NCBI RefSeq assembly: GCF_000317595.1
Contig: NZ_AEJC01000440.1
Coordinates: 1 to 64,000, forward strand
Source: Streptomyces ipomoeae 91-03
GTDB taxonomy: Bacteria > Actinomycetota > Actinomycetes > Streptomycetales > Streptomycetaceae
Length of the DNA stretch: 64,000 nt
Reading direction: 5' to 3'
Shown: positions 60,968 through 64,000 of the stretch, piece by piece
How the letters are laid out: each line of letters opens with the position of its first letter
Position numbering within the stretch: position 1 is the first letter of the stretch
The notes under the pieces: generated by a model
What the model saw: the letters and a program-made list of their open reading frames with translations, nothing else
The model's database searches: none
What the model was told of the DNA's origin: nothing
Translations under genes and position numbers: made by a program

Positions 60968-62013
60968 GCAACACAACCCTCTCCAGCCCCAGCAGCCTGA
61001 AGGCCGCGACCCTGCCCAAGTGGTTCCCCTGGGCGGTCGCCGGGGGCTCGGTCGCCCTGGGCCTCGGCATCAGCGCGGTGGCCGGCCTCGAAAGCTCCAT
61101 CCAGTGGGCCCTGATCGCCGGTGTCCTCTTCGTCCTCGGCTCGTACGGCATCTCCGCGCGTGTCGAGGGCCGCCGGCAGGCCAAGGACCGGGTCGCGACC
61201 AGCCTCGTCTGGGTCGCCTTCCTCCTCGCCGTCGTCCCGCTGGCCTCCCTCGTCTACGAGACCGTCAAGCGCGGTGTGAAGGTCCTCGACGGCTACTTCC
61301 TCAGCCACTCGATGGGCGTGGTCGCCACCTCCGAGCCCGGCGGCGGCATCTACCACGCCATCCTCGGCACCCTGGAGCAGGTCGGCCTCGCCACCGCGAT
61401 CTCCGTGCCGATCGGTGTGCTGACCGCGATCTACCTGGTCGAATACGGTCGCGGCAATCTCGCGAAGGCCGTCACCTTCTTCGTCGACGTCATGACGGGC
61501 ATCCCGTCGATCGTCGCGGGTCTGTTCATCCTCAGTACCTGGATCCTGATGCTGGGCATGGGCCCCTCCGGCTTCGCCGGCGCCATGGCCCTGACGATCC
61601 TGATGCTGCCGGTCGTCGTCCGCTCCACCGAGGAGATGCTCAAGCTCGTCCCGAACGAGCTGCGCGAGGCCTCGCTGGCGCTGGGCGTGCCGAAGTGGCG
61701 CACCATCCTGAAGGTCGTACTGCCGACCGCCATCGGGGGTATCACGACGGGTGTGATGCTGGCCGTCGCCCGTATCGCCGGTGAGACCGCTCCGGTCCTG
61801 CTGCTGGTGTGGGGTTCGAACTTCATCAACGCGAACCCCTTCTCCGACCCGCAGGCGTCCCTGCCGATGTACATCTACCTGCAGTTCCAGCAGAGTGGTG
61901 GCTCCGGTGCGGCGTACGACCGTGCCTGGGCGGCGTCGCTGACGCTCATCGCCTTCATCATGATCATGAATCTCGCGGCCCGCGGCATCGCCCGCTGGAA
62001 GGCCCCGCGTTAA
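60964..62013 (+). CDS. pstA: Phosphate ABC transporter permease PstA
   Basis: 349 aa from ATG 60964, overlapping pstC by 4 bp. Six to eight helices (an N-terminal pair precedes the core), with the EAA loop REASLALGVPKWRTILKVVL. It completes the membrane channel. 91 bp, with a small GC hairpin, separate it from pstB. Confidence 0.95.
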   Translation: MSNTTLSSPSSLKAATLPKWFPWAVAGGSVALGLGISAVAGLESSIQWALIAGVLFVLGSYGISARVEGRRQAKDRVATSLVWVAFLLAVVPLASLVYETVKRGVKVLDGYFLSHSMGVVATSEPGGGIYHAILGTLEQVGLATAISVPIGVLTAIYLVEYGRGNLAKAVTFFVDVMTGIPSIVAGLFILSTWILMLGMGPSGFAGAMALTILMLPVVVRSTEEMLKLVPNELREASLALGVPKWRTILKVVLPTAIGGITTGVMLAVARIAGETAPVLLLVWGSNFINANPFSDPQASLPMYIYLQFQQSGGSGAAYDRAWAASLTLIAFIMIMNLAARGIARWKAPR

Positions 62014-62104
62014 TCATGTGCGGCTCAGCCGCGCGGCCGGCCGCTGACGCGGCCATAACAGCGACCAGTTCCCCGCGAGACCCGCGAAAGAAGCAGTGAT
62101 TCAC

Positions 62105-62881
62105 ATGGCCAAGCGAATTGACGTCAGCGGCCTCCACGCCTACTACGGCTCCTTCCGTGCCGTCGAGGACATCTCGATGACCATCGAGCCCCGTTCCGTG
62201 ACGGCCTTCATCGGCCCCTCCGGCTGCGGCAAGTCCACGTTCCTGCGCACGCTCAACCGCATGCACGAGGTCACGCCGGGCGGCCGGGTCGAGGGCAAGG
62301 TCATGCTCGACGACGAGAACCTGTACGGCGCCGGTGTCGACCCCGTCGCCGTGCGGCGTGAGGTCGGCATGGTCTTCCAGCGTCCGAACCCCTTCCCCAC
62401 GATGTCCGTCTACGACAACGTGGCCGCCGGTCTGAAGCTGGTCGGCAGCAAGAAGAAGTCCGAGATGGACGACATCGTCGAGAAGTCCCTCAAGGGCGCG
62501 AACCTCTGGAACGAGGTGAAGGACCGCCTCAGCAAGCCGGGTTCCGGTCTGTCCGGCGGTCAGCAGCAGCGACTCTGCATCGCCCGCGCGATCGCCGTCG
62601 AGCCGAAGGTGCTGCTCATGGACGAGCCGTGCTCCGCGCTCGACCCGATCTCCACGCTCGCCATCGAGGACCTCATCGGTGAGCTGAAGGAGCGGTTCAC
62701 GATCGTCATCGTGACGCACAACATGCAGCAGGCGGCGCGTGTGTCCGACCGTACGGCGTTCTTCAACCTCGCCGCCGTCGGGCAGCCGGGCAAGCTCATC
62801 GAGATCGACGACACGGAGCGGATCTTCTCCAACCCGTCCGTACAGGCCACGGAGGACTACATCTCCGGCCGCTTCGGCTAG
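62105..62881 (+). CDS. pstB: Phosphate ABC transporter ATPase PstB
   Basis: 258 aa from ATG 62105. Walker A GPSGCGKS, Q-loop region GMVFQRPNPFPTMSVYDN, signature LSGGQQQR, Walker B VLLMDEPCSALDP and the switch His in VIVTHNMQQAA. It powers import. A GTG nine bases upstream is a weaker start. phoU is not next in line, as is usual in Streptomyces. Confidence 0.96.
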   Translation: MAKRIDVSGLHAYYGSFRAVEDISMTIEPRSVTAFIGPSGCGKSTFLRTLNRMHEVTPGGRVEGKVMLDDENLYGAGVDPVAVRREVGMVFQRPNPFPTMSVYDNVAAGLKLVGSKKKSEMDDIVEKSLKGANLWNEVKDRLSKPGSGLSGGQQQRLCIARAIAVEPKVLLMDEPCSALDPISTLAIEDLIGELKERFTIVIVTHNMQQAARVSDRTAFFNLAAVGQPGKLIEIDDTERIFSNPSVQATEDYISGRFG

Positions 62882-62896
62882 GTCGTACACAGGACT

Positions 62897-62971
62897 CCTC
62901 GCGGTGCTGCATGGCGGTGCCACCGCGAGGTAGGAAAAGGGCCCGCCCCCTGGCTCCCGGGGGGCGGGCCC
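62897..62971. terminator. Tandem terminators between pstB and pit
   Basis: First hairpin CCTCGCGGTG (62897-62906) with CACCGCGAGG (62921-62930); second GGGCCCGCCCCC (62939-62950) with GGGGGCGGGCCC (62960-62971) and a 9-nt loop, then GTCGTTCTT. Placed between convergent genes, so useful in both directions. Confidence 0.82.
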
Positions 62972-62994
62972 GTCGTTCTTCGCTGCCACGGCAG

Positions 62995-63993
62995 CTACAG
63001 GAACGCCAGGTTCACCAGCCAGAAGCTCGTCGCCGCCACCGTGGCCGCGGCCGGCATCGTGATGAACCAGCCCAGGATGATGTTCTTGGCCACGCCCCAG
63101 CGGACCGCGTTCACTCGCTTCGTCGCGCCGACGCCCATGATCGCCGAGGTGATGACATGGGTCGTGGAGATCGGCGCCTTGAACAGGAACGCCGTGACGA
63201 ACATGATCGAGGCGCCCGTGGTCTCCGCCGCGAAGCCCTGGGGCGGGTCCAGCTCGATGATCTTCCGGCCGAGGGTGCGCATGATGCGCCAACCGCCCGC
63301 GTACGTGCCGAGCGACAGCATCACCGCGCACACGATCTTGACCCAGACCGGGATGGGGTCGCCGTAGTCCTCGACGTCGGCGATGACCAGGGCCATCACC
63401 ACGATGCCCATGGTCTTCTGGGCGTCCTGGAGGCCGTGGCCGAGGGCCATGCCGGCCGCCGAGACGGTCTGGGCTATACGGAAGCCGCGCTTGGCCTTGT
63501 GCGGGTTGGCGCGGCGGAAGATCCACATGATCGCGGTCATGACCAGATAGCCGACGACCAGGCCGACGAAGGGGGAGAGGAACATCGGGATGACGATCTT
63601 CTCCAGGACGCCGGACCAGTAGACCGTCGTACCGCCCGCCAGGGCCGCGCCGACCATGCCGCCGAACAGCGCGTGCGACGAGGACGACGGCAGACCGAAG
63701 TACCACGTGATCAGGTTCCACGTGATGGCGCCGACGAGCGCCGCGAAGAGGATGCCCATCCCCTTCGAGCCCTCGGGGGTCTGGATCAGACCCTCGCTGA
63801 CGGTCTTGGCCACGCCACTGCCGAGGAACGCGCCTGCCAGGTTCATGACCGCTGCCATCGCCAGCGCGGCCCGTGGTGTCAGCGCGCGGGTCGACACGGA
63901 GGTCGCGATCGCGTTGGCCGAGTCGTGGAAGCCGTTCGTGTAGGTGAAGAAGAGTGCGACGCCGATGGTCACGACCAGAGCGAAGGTGTCCAT
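62995..63993 (-). CDS. pit: Low-affinity inorganic phosphate transporter (Pit)
   Basis: 332 aa from ATG 63993, close to the window edge so its promoter is not visible. PiT family: GFHDSANAIATSVSTRALTP near the N-terminus and the matching inverted-repeat element LFKAPISTTHVITSAIMGVG, plus ITWYFGLPSSSSHALFGG, with about ten helices. It imports metal-phosphate with protons when phosphate is plentiful. Usually an accessory DUF47/PhoU-like gene precedes it, outside the window. Convergent with the pst operon. Confidence 0.93.
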   Translation of the reverse strand: MDTFALVVTIGVALFFTYTNGFHDSANAIATSVSTRALTPRAALAMAAVMNLAGAFLGSGVAKTVSEGLIQTPEGSKGMGILFAALVGAITWNLITWYFGLPSSSSHALFGGMVGAALAGGTTVYWSGVLEKIVIPMFLSPFVGLVVGYLVMTAIMWIFRRANPHKAKRGFRIAQTVSAAGMALGHGLQDAQKTMGIVVMALVIADVEDYGDPIPVWVKIVCAVMLSLGTYAGGWRIMRTLGRKIIELDPPQGFAAETTGASIMFVTAFLFKAPISTTHVITSAIMGVGATKRVNAVRWGVAKNIILGWFITMPAAATVAATSFWLVNLAFL

Positions 63994-64000
63994 GAACGGC

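Overview
The window is chromosomal DNA of a Streptomyces (or a very close actinomycete). Nearly every gene is GC-rich at the third codon position and many start with GTG. The recognisable families are streptomycete ones: a PhoP-type PHO box before pstS, SpoIIE-type phosphatases with PAS and GAF domains, Tat-exported berberine-bridge oxidases, secreted plant-polysaccharide hydrolases and a rifampin monooxygenase. I saw no rRNA, tRNA or CRISPR array.

Layout. 1-1.9 kb: argG behind an ARG box and an apparently leaderless promoter. 2-3.4 kb: a phzF-like gene and a secreted Ig-like gene, back to back, both missing their 5' parts at one junction near 2650. 3.5-15 kb: small cell-envelope and secreted proteins, a methyltransferase, a large SpoIIE sensor phosphatase, a secreted S33 peptidase and a small membrane protein. 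15-20.6 kb: a frameshifted Rieske oxygenase, a serine hydrolase of the beta-lactamase fold, a 38-bp G-rich tandem repeat array and a two-component system. 20.6-27.8 kb: a flavin oxidase, a family-9 pectate lyase, a GH30 endo-galactanase and a divergent LacI regulator, with clear palindromic operators. This block looks like plant cell wall polysaccharide use. 28-36 kb: a second serine hydrolase, a second two-component system, a DUF2218 gene behind twin palindromes, a lactate monooxygenase-like enzyme and a GT87-like membrane protein.

36-37.5 kb holds a rifampin monooxygenase (rox) with an upstream rifamycin-associated element. 37.5-43 kb is a mobile, decayed island: an IS630 remnant, a metallo-beta-lactamase-fold gene, an IS630-type transposase, a two-gene ATPase plus TOPRIM (DUF4276-like) module that looks like phage defence, then stubs of an HsdR restriction subunit and an AfsR-type regulator.

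43-51.6 kb: a luciferase-domain protein, a molybdate-binding HTH protein, two more SpoIIE phosphatases, an M6-peptidase stub, an ABC-2-like membrane protein, a TerB-like protein and a tiny secreted peptide. 51.7-56.1 kb: two TetR-controlled divergent units, one with a short-chain dehydrogenase broken by a homopolymer frameshift, the other with an aldo/keto reductase and a luciferase-like oxidoreductase. 56.4-58.3 kb: a second bicovalent-flavin oxidase bracketed by two copies of an ~85-bp repeat. 58.4-64 kb: the PhoP-controlled pstSCAB operon and a convergent low-affinity phosphate transporter (pit).

How parts connect: pst and pit form a phosphate-uptake locus. The PL9, GH30 and LacI genes probably act together on plant polysaccharides. 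The three SpoIIE proteins suggest several stress-signal inputs to anti-sigma networks. Several disrupted genes (phzF, Ig-like, Rieske, SDR, IS630, HsdR, AfsR, M6) show active gene loss, or in two cases possible sequencing indels.
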